Shown one piece after another: positions 1-12,500 of a stretch of DNA of 64,000 nucleotides. The notes under the pieces were generated by a model. It was not told the DNA's origin, made no database searches, and worked only from the letters and a program-made list of their open reading frames with translations. A program made the position numbers and the translations under genes. Source of the stretch: Lanius collurio (taxonomy: Eukaryota; Chordata; Aves; Passeriformes; Laniidae); assembly GCA_020086605.1 (NCBI GenBank), contig JACBWW010000016.1:15595665-15659664 (forward strand), given 5' to 3'. The first letter of the stretch is position 1. Each line of letters starts with the position of its first letter.

Positions 1-3000
1 TGGCAGTGAGCCCTGATTTGGCTCTCCAGATGTTTATTTGGTAATAACTAGTCTGAGGATGGACCTGGTGACTCTCCTAATAAAATTGTTTTGGAGGACT
101 GTCAGCCAGAAGAAAATATTTTTATTAATGGTGTATGCAGGGTTCTAGAAGTTTTTCAGAGAAGGAGAAAAAAGACATGAAACCCCATAATTATAAATTA
201 ATCGTTTTCTTATTGTAAAAGGCATTTAATGGAAATTTATTTCATTCATTTGGAACAGGCAAACGAGAACTTAATTCCTTTAGATAATTTGTGTAACTGT
301 GAACCCTGTCAGAATAACCCACACACACATTTCTTGTCAGATTTAACATTTACTGGTGACCACAAGAAACTAAAATCATAGGTCTTTATCATAAGATGTT
401 TCAACAGACCTTTCTTACTGCTGGATCTCTTTCAAGATACCTTGTGCTGAGAGTGTCTGTAGCAACCTGTTATGGACAGATGTGCTCTCTGTAGCTGGTA
501 TGTCAGTCCTGCTGCTATCTCCCGCTGACTAATAAAGTTTGTCGCTGGTGTGTATTTGTAGAGTCTTTGAAGTCTGTTAGGTTGTGGAATAGCCTTCTGA
601 AAGAAGTAGTACCTCATTGCTTAACTATTGGAAAGTAGTGGGAAATGCTGTTTGATAATGCCACATGGATTATCTGCTTTGCTTCCAAGGAAAAAAGAGA
701 AGGGCAAGAGCAAGGTGTCTGGAAAGCCTTTCTGAGGCCTTAACTATTTTTGCAAAATTATCTTTCATACCTGCTCATAACGAAGAGACTGCCCACAGCT
801 GAGCGACCTGTTGCCATTTACTGACATGCCATGGCTTACACAGGCACTTAAGATGGTGATCTGTACCTTCTTGTGCAGAAGTGGGAGAATGTATCTCCTT
901 TATAAAACTGGAGAGTAAGTTCTTAATTGAAAAGTAGAGCTTGGAGAGTAGACAATGTGATAACAATGACTGGGGGGAATGCAGTGCTTGATGCTATGAA
1001 AGCAAAAACTCTTTGTGCGAGGAAGATTCTATCCAATCATCGTATGTTCTGTGTCTTATCTTCTTCCTCTCACTAAAAATATGAAGTCACAGCCCCAATT
1101 AAGTCATTCTTGGAGAAATCAAAATTTTAAAATGTAAGCCAGAAAAATGTGAAACTGGAATATAAGTGCACGCTGATAAATCTGTAGCAACAACAGCTGT
1201 TCAGAAGAGAGCATGTCCATGTAGGGAGTACATGTGTTTCTTACTGTACCCTGTGGAAGAGAACATTCCACAAGTGTTTTAACTTCCTCTCCTGCAGAAA
1301 AAGGAAAATCACGTAACTGCTGCTGTCGTTTATTCTTGGTCTGAGATACACAAAACAAAGCAGGTTTTGCACCAAAGACCTGTAATATTGCTCATTCCAA
1401 CAGCTGGTTTCTGTGTATGATGCTTATTCACAAGTCCCACATCCAGTTGTCCTTATCATCTCTTGTTGGTCTTGTGTTGTTTATATACAGTATGGTGTCA
1501 GACTCTATGGTTGTGATGCTTATTAAAATGCAGTGCCCAGATAATGAGCAAAAGGAATAACTGGCCCTAATTTTGGATGCAAGGAAGTAATTATTGTGAA
1601 TGTTCATTGTTAATTTGTAACTTGACCTTCTAGTGACTAAAGTACATTTGGTATCAAGCAAGATAACCTAAAATATATGCATTCCAAATGCTGTCTTAGA
1701 AGCCCAGTATTGTAGTAGTAAAATACCACCTTCCCCATAGAGTTTTCTAACAGCTGTTTATTCTTGTGGTTATTTCAGTTGGATAATAAAGTAAGTGACT
1801 CTTTCTGGTGCTCCCACCTGCTCAGATTCTTTCTGCCCAGAGCTCCGGAGTAGCTCTTTCAAATCCTTTATCCTAAGGAAACCAGCGGGTGTGAGGTATA
1901 ATAAGATCTGTCTTTTCAAGATTATCTAATGCCTTGATGAGGTAGGTTGGATGTTGCAGTGGGAAAACACTGCTACGTATTCATCTGTTGTGCTAATCCT
2001 GTGCTCTGTTCCTTCAATCCTTTTATCACAAGGGTCCAGCCTGGATGAAACCTTTCCAAGTTCTTGGGTGTTAGAGTTGAGCGGAGAAGTCTAAGTAGCA
2101 ATCAGAGCTATAACTTTTTCCAGCTGTAGTGTGTGAATATTCACTGTTGTGTTGCTGTTCCAAGGGGGACATTTCCTTGCAGTAAGAGTGCCTGTCAGCA
2201 CAGGCTGCAGAATGCTTTAAGTAGAACTGTCTGCACAAAGTGCTACAGGCAACAGAACTGCATTATGATTTTTTAGCTACTTTGAGACCACTGGAAAGGT
2301 GTTGGAAACATTGAACTGTTGGAGACCTTGGAAGCACCAAGCCTTGCTTTTTGGCAGTACAGCTCCAAAATGGTGTTTTGTTGACAAGTAAGGCAATATT
2401 GGAATTTATTTTTCTGTATCTCTTTGGTTTAGATAATGCCACAGTTGGTCCCACTGAGCAGAAGGTCCTTGGGGAGAGAACAGAAATGATAAATATATCG
2501 ATGAAAAATGCATAAGCTGCACGTGGGGTGATATTAACAAAAAAAGCTGCTGCAGGGGAAGATAATGAGTTGGGGAACGCACAGTCCAAGGTGACAGGAC
2601 ATCCAGTATAAAGAAGGTCAGGAGCTGGAACAGAATCAGCCTTCTGAAGAGAGCCTGCATCTCCTCCACTTTGAGTCCTAGGAGGGAGAGCAGTGTGTGC
2701 CAGCAGTGCTACATTTCATGGAAGTGCCTTCCAGAGGGAGCTGCACTCCAAATATGTGACAAATAAGCCAGGCTAAGCAGAGCTTGTTGTTCCCTGGAGC
2801 CTGTCTGGAAGGGAGACAAGAGTCCAGCTGAACCCCTGGCAGGTATTAATACACTGAAGGGCTACATATGGTGGAGATTAAAATGGTTTACCTGGAAGAG
2901 TGAAGAGGTCAGCAGGGAGAGCCCTCGCTTGCACAGACTTTGCTTTGTAAGAAGATGGGATGCTGTCTTCTGCCTCCTGGTTAATTTGGACAGAATTTTC

Positions 3001-3929
3001 TGTAAGAATATCACTAATATGAAACCTAGCTGGATTATGCATGTCATCAACAAATGCAGCATTGAAGTTGTTGAATGGGTTGAGGCCAGGGGAAACTCAG
3101 TGTGTGTTCTTTGCAAATAAATTATTTGGTTGCTTGATTTGGATGTGAATTTGTCCCTTCAAAAAGTAGCAATGCAGAGATGCTTTGCCTCCAGGAGGAA
3201 TCGGGCCTTGTGGAAAAAACAGCAGTTGTTTTGCCTAGAAGGTGGTAGGCTCAGTCAGAGTCCACCTGATTGTCATGTAGTGCACATCCCAGCATTGTAA
3301 CTTCTGCTGCCATGTGTTCCTGGTCCCGAGGAAGAAATTGCTGAGCAGATGAGTAGTATCCAGACTTGAATTTAGCAAACATGAATGAAATCCTTATCCT
3401 TTGCAGTAGGACTTTCAAAAGGGAGGGAAAAAATAAAAGGATTCTGGAGGATTCATGTTTTTACTAATTAGACACTAAAAATTATAGAAGTAGTGAAAAA
3501 ATAATAAAATAAACCTTAGCTCTTGCCCCAGGCATGAATTTACTAGCTTTAGTTTGCTGTTCAGTTCGGTTCATTGATCTTGTCACAATTGATGATTCAT
3601 TAAGTTGTGACTACTGTAGAAATTACAATGCACAGATGTAGCTGAACTGCACATCTGTGTGTTCCCAATGTGTTAATGATTTAAAAATGCACTTTTTCTC
3701 TGGCCATCCACTGTGCTTCAAGTGCCAACTGACATTTTGTATTACTGAGCCATTTGTTGTGGTTGGCAGAGGGAAAGTCTTTTGGTTCTCCTTGTACTTT
3801 TTTTCCTGACTTCTCTATGACACAAAAAATCTTTTTCTATTTTTCTATTTCTTCAGATAGCTGAATTTGATTTTCCCAGCAACTGTGGCCTTGCAGAATG
3901 CGAGTTGTGATGTCTGTCTTTTTCTGCAG
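1..3929. other. Non-coding unique sequence, no gene recognised
   Basis: No open frame here exceeds 108 codons, none resembles a known protein, and no LINE, SINE or LTR signature was recognised. The stretch is moderately AT-rich with scattered AATAAA and TATA-like words that have no supporting context. A perfect 12-bp palindrome, GTGAATATTCAC, lies at 2133-2144. It could be intron or intergenic DNA; the sequence alone does not decide. Confidence 0.6.
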
Positions 3930-4070
3930 GCCGCCACCTTCTTTGGTGTCGCCTCCTTTCTCCTGGTGTTTGCTTGCAGCAGATGGGGTTATTTCCTGCA
4001 ACGAATCAGGGGGAACATGTCACACTCAAAAGGAGGATTTTCTGGTTTCCTGACTTGCCCAGGATTCTGA
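3930..4070 (+). other. Weak candidate terminal coding exon with one hydrophobic segment
   Basis: A strong-looking splice acceptor (pyrimidine-rich tract ending TTTTTCTGCAG at 3919-3929) is followed by 46 in-frame codons and a TGA at 4068-4070. The frame begins AATFFGVASFLLVFA, a hydrophobic stretch that could be a transmembrane helix, then turns basic (SRWGYFLQRIRG), as a cytosolic tail after a last helix might. This resembles the last helix of four-span membrane proteins in general, but I recognise no family. No upstream partner exon was found and no poly(A) site is assigned. A short chance open frame behind a chance acceptor is at least as likely. Confidence 0.15.
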
Positions 4071-7000
4071 ATTCTAATTTTTGACGTTTGTGTGAGGTGG
4101 TGTTGACTTTAGAGAAGACCTCAAAAACTTTCAGTTTATTGACTTAAAGCCTGATTGGCACCAGCAATTCAAGAATGTGTGGCAGCCATAAAATGTCTTA
4201 ATTGTTAAATCTACCCCTAGCCTCTTCCCCTAATTTAAACCACTATTCAGATTGCCCCCTATTAGAGACTTGCATTTGATCAAAGCAGAAATCTGAGGAG
4301 ATGTCTGTCTAGTGGAGTGTGGCTTTGCATTGATGAGGCAAGCTATACCCACTATTAAATTATAGTAAGATTATGGCTATGTTGGGTAGTTAATGCGTTT
4401 TCTTGTGGTTACATTCTGTCTCTAATACCACTTTCCAGTGCAGACAAACCCATAAGACTCATCTTGCTGCAGGCCTTTCAGGGATTTACAGGGAGAACAG
4501 ACTGCATCTGTTCAAGCACGTACCAGCCAATGTACCTGGCTCTGTATCCACTTCCAGTTTGGTCACAGGCTGTGTGGCAGGGGGGTCCATGTCTCTGGTA
4601 TTCTCACTCGCATCCTCTTTGGTTCAGCCATGCCACCATTTCTTAAAGGCAGATTAAGGGATATCTTTAAGAAATTATGTACTATGCCATCCAAAAAAAG
4701 TGCAAAGCAACTGTAAATCCAGCACTAACTGCTCAGTTTATTCTAATAATTAATACATAATTCCAGTGTTGCAACTGTATAATCTCAACTTCAATCCAAG
4801 CCATTTGTCTCTTCCTGGGAGTATGAACCCTCTTCTCTGCCCTGTGTCTTTGAGAGCCCTTTTTCCATGTAAGCTTCTGTAAATTCTCTTCAACGGGCTG
4901 AACATTTGAGCTCAGTAAGCCCCTATTGTATGGCTTATTTTCTAGCACCTGGCTTCCTTTCTAGCTCATACTGAAATTCTCTGTGCTGTTTTTGTGCTTT
5001 TCTAGAAATACATGCATTGCAATTCGCACTGTATTTTGCTGTAGTGAGAAACAGCTGCAGTGATTGAAACTGAAGGTTAGTCTTATCCCACTTTTTTTTT
5101 TTGCCAGGAGTCAGTGCTGAGTGCCAGAGAAGTCTGTAAGGACCATGCTTGGGGTGATGATTCCTTCAAGTACATGCTTCTCTGGCCTCTGCTGAAGTGT
5201 ACCTCAGGCATTTTTGAACTAAAGGTAGTGGGTTTAGTCAGACTAATAAAAGAAGAATCTAGTTAGGCTTTGAACTTCAGCTTCTGGTGTGCATATGATA
5301 TTGCATATAGCAAGATGTTTCCCAGCTTCACTGTGTGGTCTGTGGAAAAAAAAAAAAAAAACAAACTGTTAATTTCCAATATAATTTATGCCCTGCAGTG
5401 TTTGTATTAGAAGGGAGAGTGGGTTTTTGTTATTATTATAAGAAGGGACTCTGGATTTAATGGCTCTTTTTGCATCCGTGCTTGTGTCTTCATACTGAAA
5501 AGTGCTGGTATATTTAGTTGTGATTTAACCTATGTTGTTTGCAACAGCATAATTATGTGTCCTCATGTGGTAGAAACAGGGCTTGGCAGCACTGTGGAGT
5601 TGCTTTTACCTTATCTGGCACAGTATTGAATATTGTGAGCCTTTTCAATTGCCATCTTCTGGGACTCCTTCCATCTTGCAGGTTGAACATATGGTTTTGC
5701 TCATTCCTGTGGCAACTGAAAGCACATCTGGAAAACTCCAGGAGCCCTGTTTGTTGAGGTGATTCAGTGTACAGGGTCAGACTAGACAAAATATGAAAGT
5801 TGAGGAGGGGTGATGAGCACTAGGAGGGAACTTGCCTCAGTGACTCAGGGTATTTTTTTTCAAATTTTGTGTGTTTGGATTACTTTGTAGTCACTCTTAT
5901 TCAGATGTAGTGTGTTGGATGTTGCCTCATTAATCCTGCACAGTTTGTAGCAGTAGCCTGTCTTTGTTATTTATAGTGCAAGATGCTCCATGTTTGTGAG
6001 GCAGGCTGGCAGCAGGATGTGCTTTGTATCTTGTCTCAGTAGCTCTGGTGAGGGTGTTTCCCTCTAAGGGAAGGGCTTAGCAGCTGTGGAAGGCTACATC
6101 CAGGTCTTCCTTATGTTGATTTTGGCAGCAGAAGCATGCACATTCCACATTTCCAGACCTGACTAAGGGCTTCTACCCAGCAGAGGCAAATTTCAAATGC
6201 CATCAAGCACTAGGGCAATTTTTCACTCCCTACCTCACTAAAATTCAGCCCTGGATCAGTGAATCTGCCCAAGTATTCAGGATCCCCAGTTCAAGATTTT
6301 GAGCTACTTTATACAAATGAAGGATAGTAGATGACAGTCGCCCATCAAGACTCGACTGAAGTCAGCTTCCCCTTTTTTCTTAGAACATTTAATCCTAGCA
6401 CAACTGAGCTGTTATTTGTGAGACATACAAGTCCTAAGCAATGCTGGAATAAATTGAGGAATGGAGCTGAGCCAGACAGAGCAGGTTCTTTTGATCTTTT
6501 CTTCTTCTTTTATAGGCAGAGAGGCAAGAGAACTCAGGAGTGTCCTGTGTCCCATCTAGTCCTACGCTGCTGAATAGTGCCTTTATCTAACCAATGGCAA
6601 ATACATAAAAAGTGTTTATGAAAAAAATAAAAATGGCATGTTTAACAAAACTGTCTGAAACATAAGTCACAAAACTTGACAGCTCATCTTCTCTACCTTC
6701 CTAATGACTGTGTCACTAACACTCATTGAAGCACAGAATTGAAATGCCTTCTCTTATCACTTAACCTGTTCTTTTATGGTATGGCTTTTTTTTAGAATTG
6801 CAGCACTGTTGGCCTTTAGATCAGTGCTGCTATTCTAAGGCTGGCAAGTGCTGGTTTTTTGTGTCTGAAAAATGAATCTGCAGAATCTGAATATAACCTC
6901 GTGATTCATTACTTTATGCACTTTTCAGTTTGAGATATGACATGCTGAATTTCATGGAAACTGGACCTCACTGCCAAATAACAGAGTTTGAACTTGTTCT

Positions 7001-9310
7001 CCTTGTGGCATTAATTTACAGCTACTATGGAGGATCAGATAGTGGTGCACACACAAGATTCACCAGCAAAAATTACCCAGGTTCCAGTTATGCAGTTAAC
7101 AATGACTCTGTAACGTTGTTAATGTGGCCCTTTCAGCATTTTTTACCTTATTTTGGCATTTCTTGTATAAGGCCATTCTATCTTCATGACATTCCTGACA
7201 AATGCTCATTGAAGACTGGGGTTTTTAGAACTGAAGCTTTGTTGTCAAATACAAGTTTCAGTAGAGTTTTGGCTAAACCATAGCAAGTTTTGCCAATGTT
7301 TCATCCCATCACCAGTATGTCCCAGCCTATGTTTCATTCTCGTTTAGGAAGGGGAAGTGAACATTGCTTCTAACTGAAGTGCTACTGCCTTTACAGTAAG
7401 CAGCATTTAAGGGAGTGAACAGAAGTCCAAAGTGTGTTTAGAATAGAGGTGCAGCTCTTTAGGTTGACTGTGCTTACCTTTAGTACACTAGTCAGCTGTC
7501 TTAAATGATAACCTTTCACTTCAACAATAGAATTGAAAGCAGCTTTTGTTTATTCCCATACCATAATATTTGTAGAAAAGAAGTCTGCACATGATCTGCT
7601 AATGCTTTTCAGGGAAGCAGAAGGATACTGAGTGCCATTTTTCAGGACATATTTGTGTGTTACCATGTCAGATGCTTTGTGCAGCAGTGCTGGGTATGCA
7701 TTCTACTTGCTGCTCTCTCAGTAGATCTGTTGTTTTTCAAAGAGACTTTGCAAGTGCTTTACCAGACTGCTTTTTTAAGTAGTGTGTAGAGGGTTTCCTC
7801 TATGAACTTTTGAGTATTTTCCAAAACAAATAAATTGGAAATTACATTTGGCAAACCCTAAATTCTGAATAATGCAGGTGCAACAAATGTTTTTATTCTG
7901 TTTCCTTCAGTTAGAGTTTAATTTCTTGGTGCTGAGTATTTCCACCCATCATACAGGTGCTCTTTGCTCTAGCATCTAGGTGTGATTGGGTGATGCTATT
8001 TGAGTAATTGTGTCCGAGGTGACTCTTCTTCATTTGGGGTTAACTCAGTACTTGTTTTACACCAGAAACGTTATCTGCTACTCCGGTTCTGAGGCTGTGC
8101 TAGGTGGAAACGCTCCGGATAAAAATAGGGAGCCTTGCACCATCTTGCTTGTGCAACTTGAGTCGGTTTCCTGGATGGCAGTGGAGGAAGAAGGCCCAGC
8201 TCACAGGGGGAGCATGGCAACCTCATGTGCCACTATTGACTGTGTCATTAGAGTAATGAAGGTTTGGATTGTGGAACCTCATAGCAGAGCCCCTGAAACA
8301 GCATGGCCATGGAGGCACAGTGTACTACAGTGAGCTCTGCACAGGCATCTGAATGTCCAGGTAAGAGACAGGACAGTAGGTGGGTACACACAAACCTGTG
8401 CAAGTGACACACGATAACACAAAAACAAAATGATGGCCTGTAATATCACTGGTTACAGCATAATTGTGGCTCAAATCCTGAAGAGATCCGATTGGAAAAG
8501 AAGGATTTGTAGTCCTGTGTCTTGGTGAAAGCGCTACGCAAGGGCCTCTGTCTCTGCCCTTGGGAAAAAATGTGAAGGAGCTTGTGTGAAAATATGAAGT
8601 GTGGGTGATGAGGCATTGTGGGTGCCCGGTGAGAGTCAGCACCTTAGTGGAATGCCGTCTATCAGGGAGAAGCATGAGTCTTTCAAATAGAAAAATAGTG
8701 GAGTTCGTTGTCTTAGAGAGCTCAGGGTAGTAGCTGGACAGCCCTCACTGAATGGTCAGGCCTCAGCAATTTAATATTGGGTAGCTTCACAGCTCTGCCT
8801 GACAAGAATATCCTTTTATTCTGTTATGCATTAGTGTAATCCGAAGAGAATTTCCAAGGAGCTTCTGAAACCTTTTTAAGATAACAGCTTTTGAGGCTCC
8901 ATGACATTCAAAATGTTAAATGCTGAAAAAAACCTTAAAGGAAGGAGAAATTTAATCATGTGAATATTCACATTTTTAGTGAAATAAAACAACTAGTAAC
9001 GGAAGGAAAGGAAAAAAGAGGCAGCACAGTCTCAGGCAAATGACTGGCAGAGTTTCACTAGTTAAAAATAAGGAAGGTCCTGAAGTGTAATGGAGTGAAT
9101 CACTTATGACCAGTTTTACAGTAGAGTAATCTGACATTTACTTTCAATGGTAAATACAGAAAATGATAGTGAAATGCTGAAAATGCAATGTCATAAAAGT
9201 TACAGCCTCCTCATCAAGTTTATTATGCTTTGGGAGATAAAAGGTCTTGGTTGCTCCCTAGAATAGTTAAGATGTTTGAAATTTAGATACTCAAATGTAA
9301 ACTAGTCCTT
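4071..9310. other. Non-coding unique sequence with short homopolymer runs
   Basis: Open frames reach 117 codons (6930-7283 on the plus strand and several around 8.0-8.7 kb on both strands). None resembles a known family, and there is no coherent exon chain. The stretch contains a T11 run at 5092-5102 and an A16 run at 5346-5361. Neither has the 5' structure of a processed gene copy. A 16-bp perfect palindrome lies at 8958-8973. No interspersed repeat was recognised. Confidence 0.55.
5346..5361 (+). repeat. Poly(A) run, A16
   Basis: Uninterrupted A16 followed by CAAAC. No AATAAA signal or recognisable retrogene body lies just upstream, so it is a simple homopolymer and not an identifiable retroposon tail. 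Confidence 0.9.
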
Positions 9311-9319
9311 TGCTACCCG

Positions 9320-9520
9320 TAGGTTTCAAATGGTCAAATATCAGCACAATTACACAGCCGACCAGTTCTGCTCGAGTGCCCATTGCCCGCTATTGGCTGC
9401 GCATCAGTTGGTCGTGATCTGCAGGTTTCCACGGAAACTGCATGTACCACTACCTGTGAATAATTGAAAATGGCAGCTGTAATGAGGGAATTTGGGGCAA
9501 ATTGTGTAAATAGTCATAAC
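9320..9520. promoter_or_regulatory. Candidate regulatory element: CpG-retaining, X-box-like palindrome and inverted CCAAT
   Basis: Roughly 9360-9435 contains several CpGs close together (CCGAC, CTCGAG, CCCGC, TGCGC, GTCGT, CACGG), in contrast to the CpG-poor surroundings. GTTTCCACGGAAAC at 9425-9438 is an imperfect palindrome close to the RFX-protein X-box (GTTNCCATGGNAAC type). An inverted CCAAT pentamer (ATTGG, 9392-9396) lies 28 bp upstream, and RFX and NF-Y sites often co-occur. AT-rich flanks such as TGAATAATTGAAAA follow. No transcript start is evident, so a distal enhancer is more likely than a promoter. The function is inferred from motifs only. Confidence 0.3.
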
Positions 9521-12500
9521 TAGATTACAGTGGTAAAATATTTTCACTCTAGAGGAAGATTTAACTTCCCGGGATTAAGGAGATTAAATTGAAGAGGTCT
9601 AGGAAAGAATCTGTCCTTGTGAAATCTGGGGATGAGTGTTTTAAAAGCCATTGCAAATTCCCAGAATTTTTGAGCAGGATTTGGGAAAGTTTTTTTCTGT
9701 ATGCTGCCTCAAGGGTCTGATGTCCTTTGTATTTTTGTTCTTGGGGGCAGGTGATTGAAAGGCAAAAGCTCTGAGTTTGTAGCATCAGTGTTGGCTGGGA
9801 AGTGACTGCTGAGACCCCGCTGCTTAGGGGCAGGTGCCTTGTTCCTGTCCTGCTTGCAAACACGTGAGGATACACCAGTGATTTGGAATAAAATACCCAG
9901 ACAGCATCTGCCAAGCCTCTCTTGATTTTCCTCTTCAGCTTATATATTTTTTTTTTTAAGTTAGATGCAGTAGCTTAATATTCAGAGCACTCCTGTGCTC
10001 TGCAGTGTGATCTGCATAAACCGAAGGGGAGATGCTACAAGCTAGCTCTTTCTATAAAGACAGCTTTGTGTGTAATAGAGAGGAAAAGCCAGCTGGATGT
10101 AACAGGATTCACTGTGATTGCTGCTCAGATACTGTAGAAGTGTATTTTTGTTGGGTTGAAGTGACCTGAAGAATTTCCATTGCCCATCTCTGGGCATACT
10201 GTCTCTTGCGCTGAGCTTGCAGAAGAAATGTGTGCAGTCATGCCAGCAGGAGATACGTGTGTTTTGTATTAGCCTAAGGTTAAAAAGAAATGGTGACTGT
10301 TTTGTGTGCTGCAGCTAATGGAAAGGTCTGGGCCAAGACATCATAGTTAATTTTATACAGAATTAGCTTGTCTTTGAAACTGGTTTTGTTTTATTTTCTG
10401 CCAGCAACAGTTTCTCACCACTGGTAAAGCAGTAGAGTATGTCTACTTTTGTGTGAGCGCAGAGCAAGCCAGGGGGTTGGCATTACCTGGAAGAATATCT
10501 TCTTCATCCAGGAAGCTTAAAAAGTCAGTGCTATACTCCCAGTTGTTCTTGTTGCCTCTCAAACCACAGAAAGACCTGAGAAGTAGCTGCTTGTACAGTT
10601 TAGAGAGAGAATGTTAGTTGGTGTAACTGAGCTTTCCTCCTTGGAAGTAGTGAACTCTGAAAACTCCCAAATCCTGAGTGTTGCTAGGCTAATTGGATGG
10701 TTAAATTTAGCAAAGCTTCCACTGTGCCTTACTGAATAAAACAGAGCTGCCATTTATTATTTAAATGTCTGTTGTGACATTAGGCAGTAGCTCTGGGTGG
10801 GCTACCTTGCAGACCAGGCAATCTAGTAAAGTTATTATTGGCTTGAAAGATGGATCTTGTCATCAATTGCATCTGCAATGATGCTGTCAGTTAATTTTGA
10901 GCCAGATAGCTGTAACCAGCTTTCATTCCACTAGCAAATACCTGGGGATATATGGGTTATGTGCTAGCAGTGCTTGGCTGAAGAGGAATTAGTTTTGTCT
11001 TACAGTCAGTGATCCACAGCATGCAGCAGCCTTAATAATTAAAACCAGAACATGTCTCAAGACTCTGATCTGAGTATGTAAAAAGGAGGTACCTTAAACT
11101 CTGTATTTTGCTTTAAAAAAAACCTCAGCTCACCAAAGAAATGCTCTGCTGATGACTGAAAGGTTTAATAATAAAGAAGGTTAAATGGGAGGAAATAGTC
11201 TTGCTCAGGTTTCCCTCTGCTTATGGTGCCAGAGCCTTGTCAGAGTGAAATATGTAACACTGGCTGAATGGCTGAGCAGCTTCCATCTGCTTCAGGATCT
11301 CTCAAAGATAATCAAGAATGATGAAAATTGTTTTTTCATTTTTGACCTCTAACCAACCTGTTAGCCTTATGTCTATAAAGCAAGGGATGTCTCCAGACTG
11401 GACATAAATTGTAATGCCAGTGTAGATCACAACTCCTCTATCAATATTTGAACTGGAAAGAGCTTATATCAGTATCTCAGCAGTTTATTGTATTCATGAG
11501 TGGAACTTTGTACCCTTAAGACTCATTAATTTGACAGAACCCTAATAGCAGCTTGCAAATCTTACTGCCATTTCTTGCAGAAAGTGAGGTCCTTCAGTAT
11601 ATGCTGTCCCAAGACTGGAGGAGCCATTCACAACGTTCATTGCCCATGCATGCCATCTTTCTGCAAAATGGGAGATTTAATCTTTGCTACCACAAACATT
11701 GGTTTCACTGGCTTTACTGATAGCACAACGCCATGCCTAGCTGACCTAGTAAAATGATACATTATCTCATACCTCTCCTTTTCCCAAGGTCTGGTTTTAA
11801 TTTGTCTACATGTTTTGTGAGCTTTGTGCTCCAAGCATCCTGAGGAGAAGGAATGCTTCCTGTTGAACTCCATAAAGTGTCTTGCAGACTGTTTGTAAAG
11901 AGGTCTAACAGCACAGGTTTTCACTCTTGAGTAGCATGTCTGTGTAGAAAGGCTTGCTTGGAGCAAACCAAAGCTTGTGCTGACTCTGCCTTTTCCCCAA
12001 GGATAAGTGTCACTGTTTTCTGGAGATTTTTATCTTGTTGCAGAAGTTTTGGTACCCTGTTGTGCAAATGCTGCGTTCCCATGGCTAGTTAGTGCAGCCA
12101 AGGCAGCCTTGTCTGTCTTAGACTACCCAAGCCCCTTGTGTGGTCTGAGCCCCGTGAGTGGGAACGTGGATGTTTTCATACATCTGCACCTCACTGTCAG
12201 ACCTTCCCAACTGTCATTCAGGTGTCATTTTGGCTACCACATACCCTTGTCTCATTTGCTTGCATTTCTTAAACTCTCTCTGTGGTAACTCTCAAGGGGT
12301 AACCAAAAAAAAAAAAAAGAGGTCGAGTCTAAGTATTTTTTGGGTAATGTTAAAGACTGGCAACCTATTGCAAGAGTGTATTGGCTTAAGAAAGATTTAG
12401 AGGCCTTAGATAACAAAAATCTTATTGGCTGTGGAAGAGGAAAAAAACCCTTAAATATGTTTGCAGTAGATGGAGAAATCCCTGGAAAATTGAGTATTTC

